Assembly (NCBI RefSeq): GCF_003385775.1
Contig: NZ_QRDP01000004.1
Span: forward strand, 1,287,763 to 1,351,762
Direction of reading: 5' to 3'
Length of the DNA stretch: 64,000 nucleotides
DNA from: Parasphingopyxis lamellibrachiae
GTDB lineage: Bacteria > Pseudomonadota > Alphaproteobacteria > Sphingomonadales > Sphingomonadaceae
The position numbers and the translations under genes were made by a program. The notes under the pieces were generated by a model that saw only the letters and a list, made by a program, of their open reading frames with translations, was not told where the DNA came from and searched no databases. Each line of letters starts with the position of its first letter. The stretch's first letter is position 1. Of the stretch, positions 1-8,329 are shown piece after piece.

Positions 1-202
1 AGAGCACCATCGGCAGGCCGCAGGCGATAACGGCGAGCATCGAGGAAACCGGGCCGTTAGCGCCCGTCATCCGCCCGACAACGATCGCCGTCAACAGGCC
101 GAAAAGCCCGGCAAAGCCGACACCGCTGGAGACCGCCGAGGGCGGCCGCGGATCGGCATGCGCGGCCCCGGCGGACGGCGCGATATCGCGGTGCACGTTC
201 AT
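1..202 (-). CDS. Membrane protein, 5' part only (unidentified)
   Basis: This is the first 67 codons of a minus-strand gene that leaves the window at the left edge. The start ATG is at 202-200. After a polar N-terminus of about 28 residues rich in Ala, Pro and Ser, the chain becomes hydrophobic (VGFAGLFGLLTAIVVGRM and then SSMLAVIACGLPMVL), which looks like two membrane-spanning segments separated by a short loop. I do not recognise the family from this fragment, and no function is assigned. The frame is open throughout and shows the same high GC third-position bias as its neighbours. Confidence 0.55.
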   Translation of the reverse strand, partial: MNVHRDIAPSAGAAHADPRPPSAVSSGVGFAGLFGLLTAIVVGRMTGANGPVSSMLAVIACGLPMVL

Positions 203-299
203 AGGGCGCAAATCTAGGGAATAATGGTAAGTATTAGATGAAGATCGGCGATGGGGCGAAGCGGCGAAAAACCTGCTTCACATCCCGGTTTTCAGCCAG

Positions 300-1055
300 T
301 CAGGCCGGAATATCCGCCCAGAATGTCGCGATCCGGGCGGCGATGCTGTCCGCTCGCTCGGCAATCGCCCAGTGCCCGGCGCCGCGCTCAATGTGCAGCG
401 GCACCGCCCAGCGTTCGGCAAAAGCTTCCGCATAATGCAGCTCGACATAGGGATCGGTCTCGCCCCAGACGACAATCCCCTGTTTCGGCATATCGGCCAG
501 TCGCTCGATCCAGTCGCCGGTAAAGCGCAGGCCGTCTGCGCTGCGATAGAGTTTGAGGATCGCCCGCTTCTTGCCGCGCGTCCAGGTTTCGGCGTCATGC
601 GCCGCGATATCGGCGGGAATGCCGGCCCCGGCCAGCCCCTTGGCAAGAGCAGCCGGCCGGGCGAGCGCCATGACCAGTTCGCCGACCAGCGGCGTATTCC
701 ATTTGCGCGCCATCGGATGGCCACGATAATCCGGGTCGATCATCGCGTCGCTGACGATCCAGGAGCGGACCAGTTCGGGCACGAGGCTCGCCGCGCGCAG
801 CACGAGTACCGCGCCCCAGTCATGCCCGATCAGGTCGACCGGTCCGGCCTCGGCATGGGCAGCGCGAATATAGTCGATCAGCCAGTCGGTATAGGCTTCC
901 TTGGTCGCCGGAAATCCGTCCGGCGCGGCGTCTACAAAGCCGGGCAATGCTGGGCATCGGACCGGACCATCCAGTTCGCCCAGCGCCGCGACAAGCGGCC
1001 CCCAGATCGCCGGCGTATCCGGCACGCCGTGCACAAAAATCTTGGTGGTTCCCAT
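300..1055 (-). CDS. Alpha/beta-fold hydrolase with Asp nucleophile motif
   Basis: A 251-residue alpha/beta hydrolase. The oxyanion-loop motif HGVPDT lies near the N-terminus. The nucleophile elbow reads GHDWGA, placing Asp rather than Ser at the nucleophile position, as in haloalkane dehalogenases and epoxide hydrolases. The acidic residue is probably in WGETDPY and the catalytic His in GAGHWAIAE near the C-terminus. It is therefore more likely to open epoxides or cleave carbon-halogen bonds than to be an esterase, but the substrate cannot be read from the sequence. A longer frame begins upstream inside the adjacent tRNA-Gly gene; the ATG at 1055, directly before GTTKIFVHG, is the sensible start. 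It lies 48 bp downstream of the tRNA on the same strand. Confidence 0.8.
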   Translation of the reverse strand: MGTTKIFVHGVPDTPAIWGPLVAALGELDGPVRCPALPGFVDAAPDGFPATKEAYTDWLIDYIRAAHAEAGPVDLIGHDWGAVLVLRAASLVPELVRSWIVSDAMIDPDYRGHPMARKWNTPLVGELVMALARPAALAKGLAGAGIPADIAAHDAETWTRGKKRAILKLYRSADGLRFTGDWIERLADMPKQGIVVWGETDPYVELHYAEAFAERWAVPLHIERGAGHWAIAERADSIAARIATFWADIPA

Positions 1056-1103
1056 CGCGCATGGGATAGCCCAGAATTGCACACGCGTCGAACTGGAAAA
1101 CGC

Positions 1104-1177
1104 TGGAGCGGGTAGCGGGGATCGAACCCGCATCACAAGCTTGGAAGGCTAGTGCTCTACCATTGAGCTATACCCGC
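1104..1177 (-). tRNA. tRNA-Gly (anticodon TCC)
   Basis: Read on the minus strand the gene starts GCGGGTATAGCTC, has the anticodon loop CTTCCAA (TCC), the T-loop GGTTCGATCC and ends in an acceptor strand TACCCGC followed by the discriminator and an encoded CCA. The seven acceptor-stem pairs and the D-, anticodon- and T-stems can all be formed by eye. Length is 74 nt including CCA. It decodes GGA/GGG glycine codons. Confidence 0.95.
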
Positions 1178-1305
1178 TCGCCACGCGCGAGGCGGGAGTT
1201 AGGCGGTTGCTACACCATATGCAATATCCGGCTGCGTATTGCCCCTATCATTAACGTGGGGATTACAGGTGACGTTAGGCCATAACATGTGCAAGACTGC
1301 CCGTG

Positions 1306-1953
1306 ATGAACCATGAAGACACCAGGGTTACCGCGCCGCTGCGTGCGGGACGACCAACCGATGAACGCAAGACAGAGGCCATTCTCGACGCGGCGAGAGC
1401 CGTGTTTTTCCGTCATGGCTTTGGCGCGGCCTCGATAGAAGGCATCGCCGAGCAGGCCGGTGTCTCGAAGGTCACCATATACAATCGCTTCGGCGACAAA
1501 ATCGGTCTGCTGGAAGCCCTGGTCCGTCGTCAGGCCCGGCATATGACCGAAATCATCAGCAAGGCCAATCGGGATGCCGCGACGCTGGAGGCACAGCTCG
1601 CAAATTTCGGCTGCACCCTGATGGGCTTTCTGCTTGAGGAGCAGCATTTCTATTTCGATTCGATGCTCGCCATCGGCAAACAGCGCCATCCCGAAGCGAC
1701 CAGACGGTTTTTCGATGCCGGTCCGGGCACGATGCGCAGCGAATTGACAGCCATTCTGGAAGCCGCCCAAGCACGCGGCGACCTGACGCTGGACGAGCCC
1801 CAACGGGCCGCAGAGGATCTCCTCTCCCTGTGGAGGGGTTTCAAGGATATCGAAGCCCGGTTCGGCGTCGCCAAAATGACGAGCCGGGACGAAATCAGGA
1901 GCCATGTTCGCCGCGGGATCAATATCTTCCTGCGCGTCTATCGCAGCGAATAG
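1306..1953 (+). CDS. TetR/AcrR family transcriptional regulator
   Basis: A 215-residue TetR-type repressor. Residues about 13-70 form the N-terminal helix-turn-helix domain: RPTDERKTEAILDAA, then SIEGIAEQAGVSKVTIYNRF, the classic recognition-helix pattern. The remaining 140 residues are the variable ligand-binding domain, with an AefR-like look. A GTG lies directly before the chosen ATG at 1306; either could start. The gene is convergent with the alpha/beta hydrolase at 1958-2848, with only 4 bp between the stops, and divergent from the tRNA-Gly gene. Its target is unknown; TetR regulators usually control a neighbour, so the adjacent hydrolase is a candidate, but no operator was identified. 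Confidence 0.85.
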   Translation: MNHEDTRVTAPLRAGRPTDERKTEAILDAARAVFFRHGFGAASIEGIAEQAGVSKVTIYNRFGDKIGLLEALVRRQARHMTEIISKANRDAATLEAQLANFGCTLMGFLLEEQHFYFDSMLAIGKQRHPEATRRFFDAGPGTMRSELTAILEAAQARGDLTLDEPQRAAEDLLSLWRGFKDIEARFGVAKMTSRDEIRSHVRRGINIFLRVYRSE

Positions 1954-1957
1954 CGCC

Positions 1958-2848
1958 TCAACGCCCCAGGCAATGCTCCGCGACAGTATCGGTAAGCTGT
2001 GCATGTTTGTCCTGCGGCAGGTCATGCCCCATGCCGTCGATCAATGCGAAGCGGGCGCCGTCGATATGGGCCGCGACATCCTCGCCGCACGCATAAGGAA
2101 TAAGAGGATCGTCCGCGCCGTGAATCACCACGGTATCCGCCTGCACCCGCGACGCCCATGGCCTCAGGTTCCCGGTATCGATGATTGCCGCCATCTGGCG
2201 CGAGGGGCCTTCGGGATAAAAGCTGCGCTCGACATTCTTGCGGATCAGCTCTTCGATCTCGGCGCGCCTTTCCTCCCCGCCCGGCGAACCGATCACGGTG
2301 AAGAAATTCATGCCGGATTCCAAAGCCTCTTCGGCTGTCTCCGGCCTGTTGCGCGCCGCCTTTATCAGGGCTTTCCTGACCTCGCTATCGGGGCCGGGAA
2401 GCCCAGGCGCATTGGTCGAGGTCATCACCGGCATCAGCGTCGAAACCCGTTCGGGATAGTCGGCGGCGAGGATTTGCGAGATCATCCCGCCCATCGAAAC
2501 GCCCAGAACATGCGCGCGCGCTATCTCCAGCGCATCGAGCACCCCAACCGCATCGGCCGCCATGTCGGTAAGCCGGTACGGCGCCAGCCGGCGACCCGGA
2601 AAAAAGCGCTTGACCAGAAGCTGCCAGATCGGATGCGGCGCTTTCACGCCATGCAGCTTGTCCGAGAGCCCGATATCGCGATTGTCGAAACGAATGACGC
2701 GAAACCCGCGATCGACAAGCCCGTCGACAAAGGCGTCGGGCCAGAGGGAAAGCTGACCCGAAAAACCCATTATCAGCAGGAGCGCGGGATCATTTCTGTC
2801 CCCATGATCTTCCACTTCAAGGCTGATACCGTTGGCGGTAAGCTGCAT
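1958..2848 (-). CDS. Alpha/beta-fold hydrolase (Ser nucleophile)
   Basis: A 296-residue alpha/beta hydrolase. The nucleophile elbow is GVSMGGM, the oxyanion strand is ALLLIMGFSGQ, the acid is probably the Asp in VIHGADDPLIP and the catalytic His is in GMGHDLPQ. The RFDNRDIGLSDK segment is typical of the RdmC-like esterase and acyl-hydrolase subgroup. Substrate is unknown. The ATG at 2848 is preceded by a good ribosome-binding site (GGGGAGACAGGA). It is a single gene, convergent with the TetR gene next to it, and has no signal peptide, so it is likely cytoplasmic. Confidence 0.8.
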   Translation of the reverse strand: MQLTANGISLEVEDHGDRNDPALLLIMGFSGQLSLWPDAFVDGLVDRGFRVIRFDNRDIGLSDKLHGVKAPHPIWQLLVKRFFPGRRLAPYRLTDMAADAVGVLDALEIARAHVLGVSMGGMISQILAADYPERVSTLMPVMTSTNAPGLPGPDSEVRKALIKAARNRPETAEEALESGMNFFTVIGSPGGEERRAEIEELIRKNVERSFYPEGPSRQMAAIIDTGNLRPWASRVQADTVVIHGADDPLIPYACGEDVAAHIDGARFALIDGMGHDLPQDKHAQLTDTVAEHCLGR

Positions 2849-3049
2849 TGTCCTGTCTCCCCGGAACGCAGTTTATAGGAAAAAAATGTCGTTTGTCGCG
2901 CCCGAAATGCCGCGTGCCCGGCATGGCGCGCCGTTCACCCCCTCCCAAGTGGGGCTTTTTGTCGAGCCGAATCGCAACTTTGTCGCATGGGGTTTGAGAG
3001 GACAGGCGCGAATACCGATAACGCTCCGCAGGGGGAGATATTGCCAGTC

Positions 3050-3634
3050 ATGAGCATCTTGCACCGCATCTCGCACGGAACGGGCATCGCCTGCCTCTTT
3101 CTCCTGGGCGCACCGGGCACGGAAATGGCCTCCCCCGCTGCAAACCAATCACAGCTGCCGGAGGGGGCACCGTCAGCCAGTGTCGCAAATGCGCGCGAAG
3201 CGCTGGCTGCCTGGATCGAATCATATCGGGCCGGTGATTATGCGGAACAATGGCGGCTCACCCATTCCCGTATCCGCCGGTGGCGTCCACGCGGCCTCTG
3301 GAATCGGGTGATGAGGAACGCGCGGCGCACCAACGGCGCGTTGATTTCATACGCTATCCTGGGCCAGGCGGAAGTTACCGCGGAGCAGCTGCCCTGTTCT
3401 GAACAGGGCCATTGCTACCGCCCCGGCATAGAATATGTGCTTTTCACCCTCGCAACCGAATATGAAAATGCCGCGCCGCCACAGCCTGAATATGTCGCCA
3501 TGGCGCTCAGGGGCGGCCAATGGTATTTCGGCGGAGGGACGCTCCTAAACCGCCCCTTTGGCGAGACCTCTGTAATCATGACGGAATCGGACGAACGCCG
3601 GTACCGGCCCCGCGCGCCTGTTATCAATCGCTGA
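3050..3634 (+). CDS. Secreted DUF4019-like protein
   Basis: A 194-residue protein with an N-terminal signal sequence (hydrophobic ISHGTGIACLFLLGA, then a probable cleavage before about residue 30). The mature part begins with an acidic/amphipathic helix (ALAAWIESYRAGDYAEQW) followed by an Arg-rich RIRRWRPRGLWNRVMR segment and a beta-rich C-terminal half ending in GGQWYFGGG. This layout resembles the DUF4019 family, small periplasmic domains of unknown function. The start at 3050 is favoured because AGGGGGAGA precedes it by about ten bases and because the signal peptide then begins at residue 1; the frame is open further upstream. No partner gene is evident. Confidence 0.6.
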   Translation: MSILHRISHGTGIACLFLLGAPGTEMASPAANQSQLPEGAPSASVANAREALAAWIESYRAGDYAEQWRLTHSRIRRWRPRGLWNRVMRNARRTNGALISYAILGQAEVTAEQLPCSEQGHCYRPGIEYVLFTLATEYENAAPPQPEYVAMALRGGQWYFGGGTLLNRPFGETSVIMTESDERRYRPRAPVINR

Positions 3635-3680
3635 GTCCGAAGACATCTTCGGACCGCCTGAGCACATCGATTTTCGAGAA

Positions 3681-3766
3681 TGGTGGACGGGGCTGGATTC
3701 GAACCAGCGTACGCTTACGCGGGCAGATTTACAGTCTGCTGCCTTTAACCACTCGGCCACCCGTCC
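3681..3766 (-). tRNA. tRNA-Tyr (anticodon GTA)
   Basis: On the minus strand: acceptor GGACGGG, D-arm GGCCGAGTGG, anticodon loop CTGTAAA (GTA), a long variable arm (class II tRNA), the T-loop GGTTCGAATCC, then CCCGTCC-A-CCA. The acceptor stem pairs perfectly over seven positions. Length 86 nt with an encoded CCA, as expected for bacterial tRNA-Tyr. Confidence 0.95.
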
Positions 3767-3859
3767 ATCGGGATCAAACACCGGCAATAGCCATGCAACT
3801 AACGCGGTGAAGGGCGGCTCAATGGCGAAACACCGCTTGCCTGTCAACGCCGGTTACCT

Positions 3860-4127
3860 GGGTCAGGCTCCATTGGCTGCACGGGCGTGGCGGCGAAATG
3901 ACGAAGATATCGAGTGAAACTGCCCGGCGGGAAGGCTGACTGCCTTTTAAAGGGCGATTTTTTGCTTGAGATCGATGTCATTTCGCCGTCCCTTCGGGAT
4001 TTGATCGCTTCGCCTCTGTGCTTCGTCGGAAAAACTTGCAATAGCACGGCTATCGCCGCGCTTTCCTTCCTCCCGCCAAGGCCAAGCGCTTCAAACCACG
4101 CTCCGCGCAGCCAATGGAGCCTGACCC
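3860..4127. repeat. 268-bp element bounded by 21-bp perfect inverted repeats
   Basis: The outer ends are perfect 21-bp inverted repeats: GGGTCAGGCTCCATTGGCTGC at 3860-3880 and its reverse complement at 4107-4127. After one mismatch the pairing continues for three more bases inward. Inside the left half lies a second inverted pair, GGCGAAATGAC (about 3892-3902) and GTCATTTCGCC (about 3977-3987). No convincing coding frame lies between. The organisation resembles a REP/BIME or MITE-like element; GGGTCAG(A/G) termini are reminiscent of sequences I associate with REP-linked Y1 transposases, but that is from memory. The right repeat ends 17 bp before the rlmB start codon, so the element forms most of the rlmB leader. 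Confidence 0.7.
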
Positions 4128-4143
4128 CAGAAAGCACGGCCCT

Positions 4144-4884
4144 ATGGCAAAGAGACGCAAGGCAAAACAGCGCGAGAGCCGCGCACCACGCTTCTGGGGG
4201 CGTCACGCCGTGCTTGCTGCACTGGACAATCCGGCACGGACGATTCGCAAACTCTGGGCGACGCATGAAGGGATAGCCGGTGTCGATATTCCCTCCGGCC
4301 TGCAGATCGAAATGGCGGGAGTTGCCGATCTCGGCCGCCTCGTGCCGCAGGATGCGCCGCATCAGGGACTGGTGATCGAAGTCGAGCCCCTTGATGATAT
4401 CGGAATGGAGGATCTGCTCGCGGGTGCCGAGGATGGCCGCCCCCTGGTGGTTCTCGATCAGGTGACCGATCCCCACAATGCCGGCGCAATCATGCGCTCC
4501 GCCCTCGCCTTCAACGCACTGGGCCTGGTTACGCAGGACCGGCACGCACCGCCCGAATCAGGAGTACTGGCCAAATCCGCGTCCGGGGCGCTGGAAACAC
4601 TGCCCTGGTGCCGGGTCGTCAATCTCGCCCGGGCACTGGATCAGATTGCCGATGCGGGATTCTGGCGAATCGGCCTTGCCGGCGAAGGCGAACTCACCCT
4701 GTCCGATGCTTTGGGAAGCAAGCGGATTGCGCTGGTTCTTGGCGCGGAGGGTGCCGGGATGCGCCCGAACACCGCAAGCCATTGCGACGCCGTTGCTCGC
4801 CTGCCGATCAGCGACAAGATCGAGAGCCTGAATGTTTCGAACGCCGCTGCAATCGCGCTCTATGCCGCGGCGACCAGCGAATAG
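4144..4884 (+). CDS. rlmB: 23S rRNA (guanosine-2'-O)-methyltransferase RlmB (SpoU family)
   Basis: A 246-residue SpoU/TrmH-family methyltransferase. The N-terminal substrate-binding domain opens with FWGRHAVLAALDNP. The SPOUT catalytic domain carries motif 1 LDQVTDPHNAGAIMRSA (catalytic Arg after NAG), motif 2 LVLGAEGAGM and motif 3 LPISDKIESLNVSNAAAIALY, all characteristic of the trefoil-knot AdoMet site. The family methylates G2251 (E. coli numbering) of 23S rRNA. The ATG at 4144 before AKRRKAKQRE is preferred; an in-frame ATG at 4114 lies inside the inverted repeat just upstream. The gene is convergent with the ferredoxin gene (15 bp between them). Confidence 0.9.
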   Translation: MAKRRKAKQRESRAPRFWGRHAVLAALDNPARTIRKLWATHEGIAGVDIPSGLQIEMAGVADLGRLVPQDAPHQGLVIEVEPLDDIGMEDLLAGAEDGRPLVVLDQVTDPHNAGAIMRSALAFNALGLVTQDRHAPPESGVLAKSASGALETLPWCRVVNLARALDQIADAGFWRIGLAGEGELTLSDALGSKRIALVLGAEGAGMRPNTASHCDAVARLPISDKIESLNVSNAAAIALYAAATSE

Positions 4885-4898
4885 ACCGAAGGCCGGGT

Positions 4899-5216
4899 TC
4901 AGTCTTCCTGCGCGATCGTGACTTTCAGGCCGTCCAGTTCGTCTTCGAACGGAATCTGGCAGGAAAGGCGCGATCTTTCATTGCGATGGTCGGAACTGTC
5001 GAGAAGATCATTCTCGTCTTCGTCCATCTCGGGAAGTTTGGCCGCAAATTCCGGATCGACATGCACATGGCAGGTCGCGCAGGAACAACATCCTCCACAC
5101 AGAGCAAGGAGCTCGTCAAAGCCATTGTCACGGATTACTTCCATCACGGTGAGGCCGTTATCCGCATCGACGGTGGTTTCTTCGCCATCGCGATTGACGA
5201 CAATAAGCTTGGGCAT
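4899..5216 (-). CDS. 2Fe-2S ferredoxin (adrenodoxin/bacterial vertebrate-type)
   Basis: A 105-residue [2Fe-2S] ferredoxin. Cluster ligands follow the C-x5-C-x2-C spacing in [14 protein letters not shown] (with an additional Cys in the loop) and the fourth is the Cys in SRLSCQIPF. The [14 protein letters not shown] start and the acidic segment [12 protein letters not shown] match ferredoxins that feed electrons to cytochrome P450 or Rieske oxygenases, or that act in iron-sulfur cluster assembly. The ATG at 5216 has a good RBS (AAAGGAAC); upstream in-frame codons are not protein-like. No P450 or isc genes are adjacent, so the partner is unknown. Confidence 0.9.
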   Translation of the reverse strand: MPKLIVVNRDGEETTVDADNGLTVMEVIRDNGFDELLALCGGCCSCATCHVHVDPEFAAKLPEMDEDENDLLDSSDHRNERSRLSCQIPFEDELDGLKVTIAQED

Positions 5217-5298
5217 GAACAGTTCCTTTTGGGCAGGTTCGACAAATGCTGCGGCGCGGCTATGTGATGGCCCGCAGATGAAATCAAGGGCCGTATAA

Positions 5299-5916
5299 GT
5301 GGGAATTGGCGAAGAACAGCTGCAAAAGTCGATGGATGCTCTGGCGATGATTGAACCCGCCTTCGGCAAACGCCTCGGCGAAATCGGCTACCCACCGCCC
5401 CGCATCCGGGATCGCGGTTATCAAACATTGTTGCGCACCATTCTTGGTCAGCAGGTTAGCGTTGCCTCCGCCGATGCCGTTTGGCGTAAGCTTTCCGATG
5501 CGCTCGGCGATGCATCCGATCCGGAAAATTTCATCACGGCAAGCGACGAAGAACTGCGCGGTGCCGGCATGAGCCGGCAGAAAAGCGGATATGCACGCAG
5601 CCTGGCGGAACGGGTTGTATCGGGCGCTCTCGACCTCGACGCGCTTCCGGAGGACGATGAAGAAGCCATCGCGGCCCTAACTGCTGTAAAAGGCATCGGC
5701 CGCTGGTCCGCCGAAGTCTATTTGCTGTTCGCCGAAGGGCGCCCGGACATCTGGCCCGCCGGCGATCTCGCCGTGCGAATAGAAACGGGGAAGATTTTGG
5801 GACAAGCGGAACGACCCAGCGAGCAGGATATTCGCGAGACGGCGGAAGCATGGCGGCCGCATCGCGGCACGGCAGCTATTTTCGCCTGGCATTCCTACAA
5901 TACGCAAGTCATCTAG
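5299..5916 (+). CDS. DNA-3-methyladenine glycosylase, AlkA-like (HhH-GPD)
   Basis: A 205-residue helix-hairpin-helix glycosylase that removes alkylated bases from DNA. The HhH motif is VKGIGRWSA (residues about 130-138) and the catalytic Asp is D156 in PAGDLAV; there is no lysine in the lyase position, as in monofunctional alkylpurine glycosylases. [11 protein letters not shown] near residue 50 is also typical of the family. It is shorter than E. coli AlkA because the N-terminal beta domain is missing. The reading starts with GTG at 5299, behind a weak CAAGGG; an ATG at 5332 is the alternative. It is divergent from the ferredoxin gene and convergent with the PilZ gene. Confidence 0.88.
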   Translation: MGIGEEQLQKSMDALAMIEPAFGKRLGEIGYPPPRIRDRGYQTLLRTILGQQVSVASADAVWRKLSDALGDASDPENFITASDEELRGAGMSRQKSGYARSLAERVVSGALDLDALPEDDEEAIAALTAVKGIGRWSAEVYLLFAEGRPDIWPAGDLAVRIETGKILGQAERPSEQDIRETAEAWRPHRGTAAIFAWHSYNTQVI

Positions 5917-5926
5917 AGACCGTTTT

Positions 5927-6259
5927 TTACGCAGTCTTGTGACGGCTCAGAAAATTGTCGAGCACCGGCTCGTAAAAGGGAGCCGAAAATTCGCACCCGG
6001 CCTCGAAACCATTCACCCAGATCACCGTTGCCGGCATCGCCTGGAGCCCCGGCAATTTGATCCAGACCTGCATTTTTGCGCGTAGGTTGATCGCACTATC
6101 GACCTTGCATCCCGTCCTCGAAAGGTTGCTGATATCCGCCCTGGCCGCGTCCAGGCCAGATTTGCGGAATCCGGCCTGCACTGCCACCGGCGTGCGCGAA
6201 CACAATCGGCGTTCGACGGTATCGTCGACCCTGGTCAGCAATTGAGCGGTGATGGACAT
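5927..6259 (-). CDS. PilZ-domain protein
   Basis: A 110-residue single-domain protein with the two PilZ cyclic-di-GMP motifs: an Arg-rich RRLCSRTPV (RxxxR type) at about residues 17-25 and DISNLSRTGC (D/N-x-S-x-x-G type, with an insertion) about 18 residues later. The rest is a beta-barrel pattern ending with TVIWVNGFEAGCEFS. A stand-alone PilZ domain usually works as a c-di-GMP receptor; the two GGDEF-EAL genes at 21.9-26.3 kb supply the matching enzymes in the same window. Ten bases separate it from the glycosylase gene, tail to tail. Confidence 0.8.
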   Translation of the reverse strand: MSITAQLLTRVDDTVERRLCSRTPVAVQAGFRKSGLDAARADISNLSRTGCKVDSAINLRAKMQVWIKLPGLQAMPATVIWVNGFEAGCEFSAPFYEPVLDNFLSRHKTA

Positions 6260-6470
6260 CGATATCCCTTCTCTCGTTCATCCGGGTATCGGCCAAGTTC
6301 GTGAACATTGAATTGAACGACGCGGTTAACATCGAGCTAATTTGCAGTCCGCTGGCGGATATCGCGCATCACGCGGCATTCGTACCAGCGCCGGAAAGGT
6401 TAATGGACAATGGAGCCTTTGCCGCTCTTTCGCAGTTGACGTTAGCGTAAAGTCATGCTCGATAGCTGCC

Positions 6471-7379
6471 ATGAACGCTTCGCCGCCTCCCGCCAATGTT
6501 CTCGCTTCCTACAAAGGCGCCAAACCCGATGCGCCGGACTGGTTCACCCAAGCGCTGACTCACAGGCCAGAACGCCACGAGGTGGAGAGCAACGGCGCCG
6601 CTATCGAATGCTTCACCTGGGGCAATGAGGGCAAACCGGGATTGTTCCTGCTGCATGGCGGCGGGGCCCATGGGCTTTGGTGGGCGCATATCGCGCCCTT
6701 CTTTGCCGATACCTATCGGGTCGCCGCAATGTCGATGGCGGGCATGGGAAATTCGGGCTGGAAGGATGAATATTCGATCGCAGGCCATGCCGAGGACATG
6801 CGAACCGTTGCCGAGGCGGTCGGGCTTTTTGCGGCCGGCAAACCGGTCGTCGCGGGACACAGTTTCGGCAGCGCACCCACTGCGGCGGCAGCTGCCGATC
6901 CTTCGGGCTGGGTCGGGCGCGCCTTCATCATCGACTCCTCGCTTCAAATGCGCCATTCGCCGGACCAGCACGGCCCTGCGCGGCGCGAGCGACGATATTT
7001 CGACAGTTTGGAGGAAGGTCTGGCCCGGTTCCGCTTTCTGCCCCCGCAATCGTGCGACAATCACTATGTCGCCGACATGATCGCGCGCGACGGAATTGTC
7101 GAGATCGAACCGGGGCGCTGGAGCTGGTCGCTCGATCCCAACGGATTTGGCAGCACCAAACATCTCGAAATTGCCGAAATGGTGAGGGAGGCGCATTGCC
7201 CGATGGCCGTTCTCTATGGCGAACGCTCGGCACTGATGGATGAAGAAGCCTTGACCCATCTGCACGAGATCATGCCGACGGGCACGCCGTTCGTCGCGAT
7301 TCCCGATAGCGGACATCATATAATGGTCGATCAGCCCCTGGCCCTGGTGGCGGCGATGCGGGCGTTGCTCTCCGGCTGA
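6471..7379 (+). CDS. Alpha/beta-fold hydrolase
   Basis: A 302-residue alpha/beta hydrolase. The oxyanion motif is LLHGGGAHG, the nucleophile elbow is VAGHSFGSA, the acid lies in LYGERSALMDEE and the catalytic His in DSGHHIMVDQP. The Ser nucleophile points to an esterase, lactonase or C-C hydrolase; the substrate is unknown. The frame is open upstream, but the ATG at 6471 is where the protein-like sequence begins (MNASPPPANVL). It precedes fghA by 42 bp on the same strand and may share its transcript. Confidence 0.78.
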   Translation: MNASPPPANVLASYKGAKPDAPDWFTQALTHRPERHEVESNGAAIECFTWGNEGKPGLFLLHGGGAHGLWWAHIAPFFADTYRVAAMSMAGMGNSGWKDEYSIAGHAEDMRTVAEAVGLFAAGKPVVAGHSFGSAPTAAAAADPSGWVGRAFIIDSSLQMRHSPDQHGPARRERRYFDSLEEGLARFRFLPPQSCDNHYVADMIARDGIVEIEPGRWSWSLDPNGFGSTKHLEIAEMVREAHCPMAVLYGERSALMDEEALTHLHEIMPTGTPFVAIPDSGHHIMVDQPLALVAAMRALLSG

Positions 7380-7421
7380 ACAGTCTATCGCGCGCGGATC
7401 AAAGAATGATACATCGCGATC

Positions 7422-8255
7422 ATGGAAACAGATTCGACCCATAGGGCCTTTGGCGGCACCCAAGGCATATACACGCATGACAGCGAGGAAACCGGAACGC
7501 AGATGCGGTTTTCCGTGTTCGTTCCCGATCATGATGAAGGGGCGAAACTGCCGGTTGTCTGGTATCTGTCGGGGCTGACCTGCACCCATGCGAACGTCAC
7601 CGACAAAGGCGAGTTCCGGCGCACTTGTGCGGAGCTCGGTTTGATCTTTGTCGCGCCCGACACATCGCCGCGCGGCGATAATGTTCCCGATGAAGAAGCC
7701 TATGATTTTGGCCAGGGCGCGGGCTTTTATGTCGATGCGACCGAAGAGCCCTGGGCCAGGAACTTCCGGATGCGCAGCTATATCGAAACAGAACTGCCAG
7801 CGCTTATCGCCAAGGAATTTCCGGTGGCCGACATGGAGCGCCAATCCATCACCGGGCATTCGATGGGCGGGCATGGCGCGCTCACTATCGCATTGCGTAA
7901 CCCCGATCGCTTTCGCAGCGTGTCAGCCTTTGCACCCATAGTATCGCCACTCAATTGCCCCTGGGGCCATAAGGCGCTGACCGGATATCTCGGTACCGAT
8001 CGCTCGACCTGGCGGGCCTATGACGCCTGCGCGCTGATCGAAGACGGCGCGCGGATTTCGGGGATTCTCGTCGATCAGGGCGAGGCCGACAATTTTCTCG
8101 ACGAACAGCTCAAACCGCATCTGCTGGGAGAAGCCTGCGCAAAGGCCGATATTCCGCTCACGCTGACTCTTCGCACTGGCTACGATCACAGCTATTATTT
8201 CATCTCTACCTTCATGGACGCGCATTTGCGCTGGCATGCCCAACGGCTCGGCTGA
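7422..8255 (+). CDS. fghA: S-formylglutathione hydrolase
   Basis: A 277-residue esterase-D family enzyme that hydrolyses S-formylglutathione to formate and glutathione in formaldehyde detoxification. Diagnostic stretches are VVWYLSGLTCTHANVTDKG, APDTSPRGDNVPDEE, the nucleophile elbow GHSMGGHGA, the acid region VDQGEADNFL and the final GYDHSYYFI with the catalytic His. Length matches the family. The usual partner, glutathione-dependent formaldehyde dehydrogenase (adhC), is not adjacent in this window. The start is the ATG at 7422. Confidence 0.93.
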   Translation: METDSTHRAFGGTQGIYTHDSEETGTQMRFSVFVPDHDEGAKLPVVWYLSGLTCTHANVTDKGEFRRTCAELGLIFVAPDTSPRGDNVPDEEAYDFGQGAGFYVDATEEPWARNFRMRSYIETELPALIAKEFPVADMERQSITGHSMGGHGALTIALRNPDRFRSVSAFAPIVSPLNCPWGHKALTGYLGTDRSTWRAYDACALIEDGARISGILVDQGEADNFLDEQLKPHLLGEACAKADIPLTLTLRTGYDHSYYFISTFMDAHLRWHAQRLG

Positions 8256-8329
8256 AACGGTATCGCCAAATGCTTGCCCGCGGGCAAAATCGCGCCGATA
8301 AAGCGACGCGGAGGCGAGAGAGGTAAATC

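Noticed and set aside
3681-4127. Possible integrated genetic element next to tRNA-Tyr
   Set aside because: There is no integrase and no direct repeat of the tRNA end; the palindromic element is more like a small repeat.
3844-4545. Minus-strand frame across the inverted-repeat element and rlmB
   Set aside because: It overlaps the real RlmB gene on the other strand and runs through a palindrome; its product is not protein-like.
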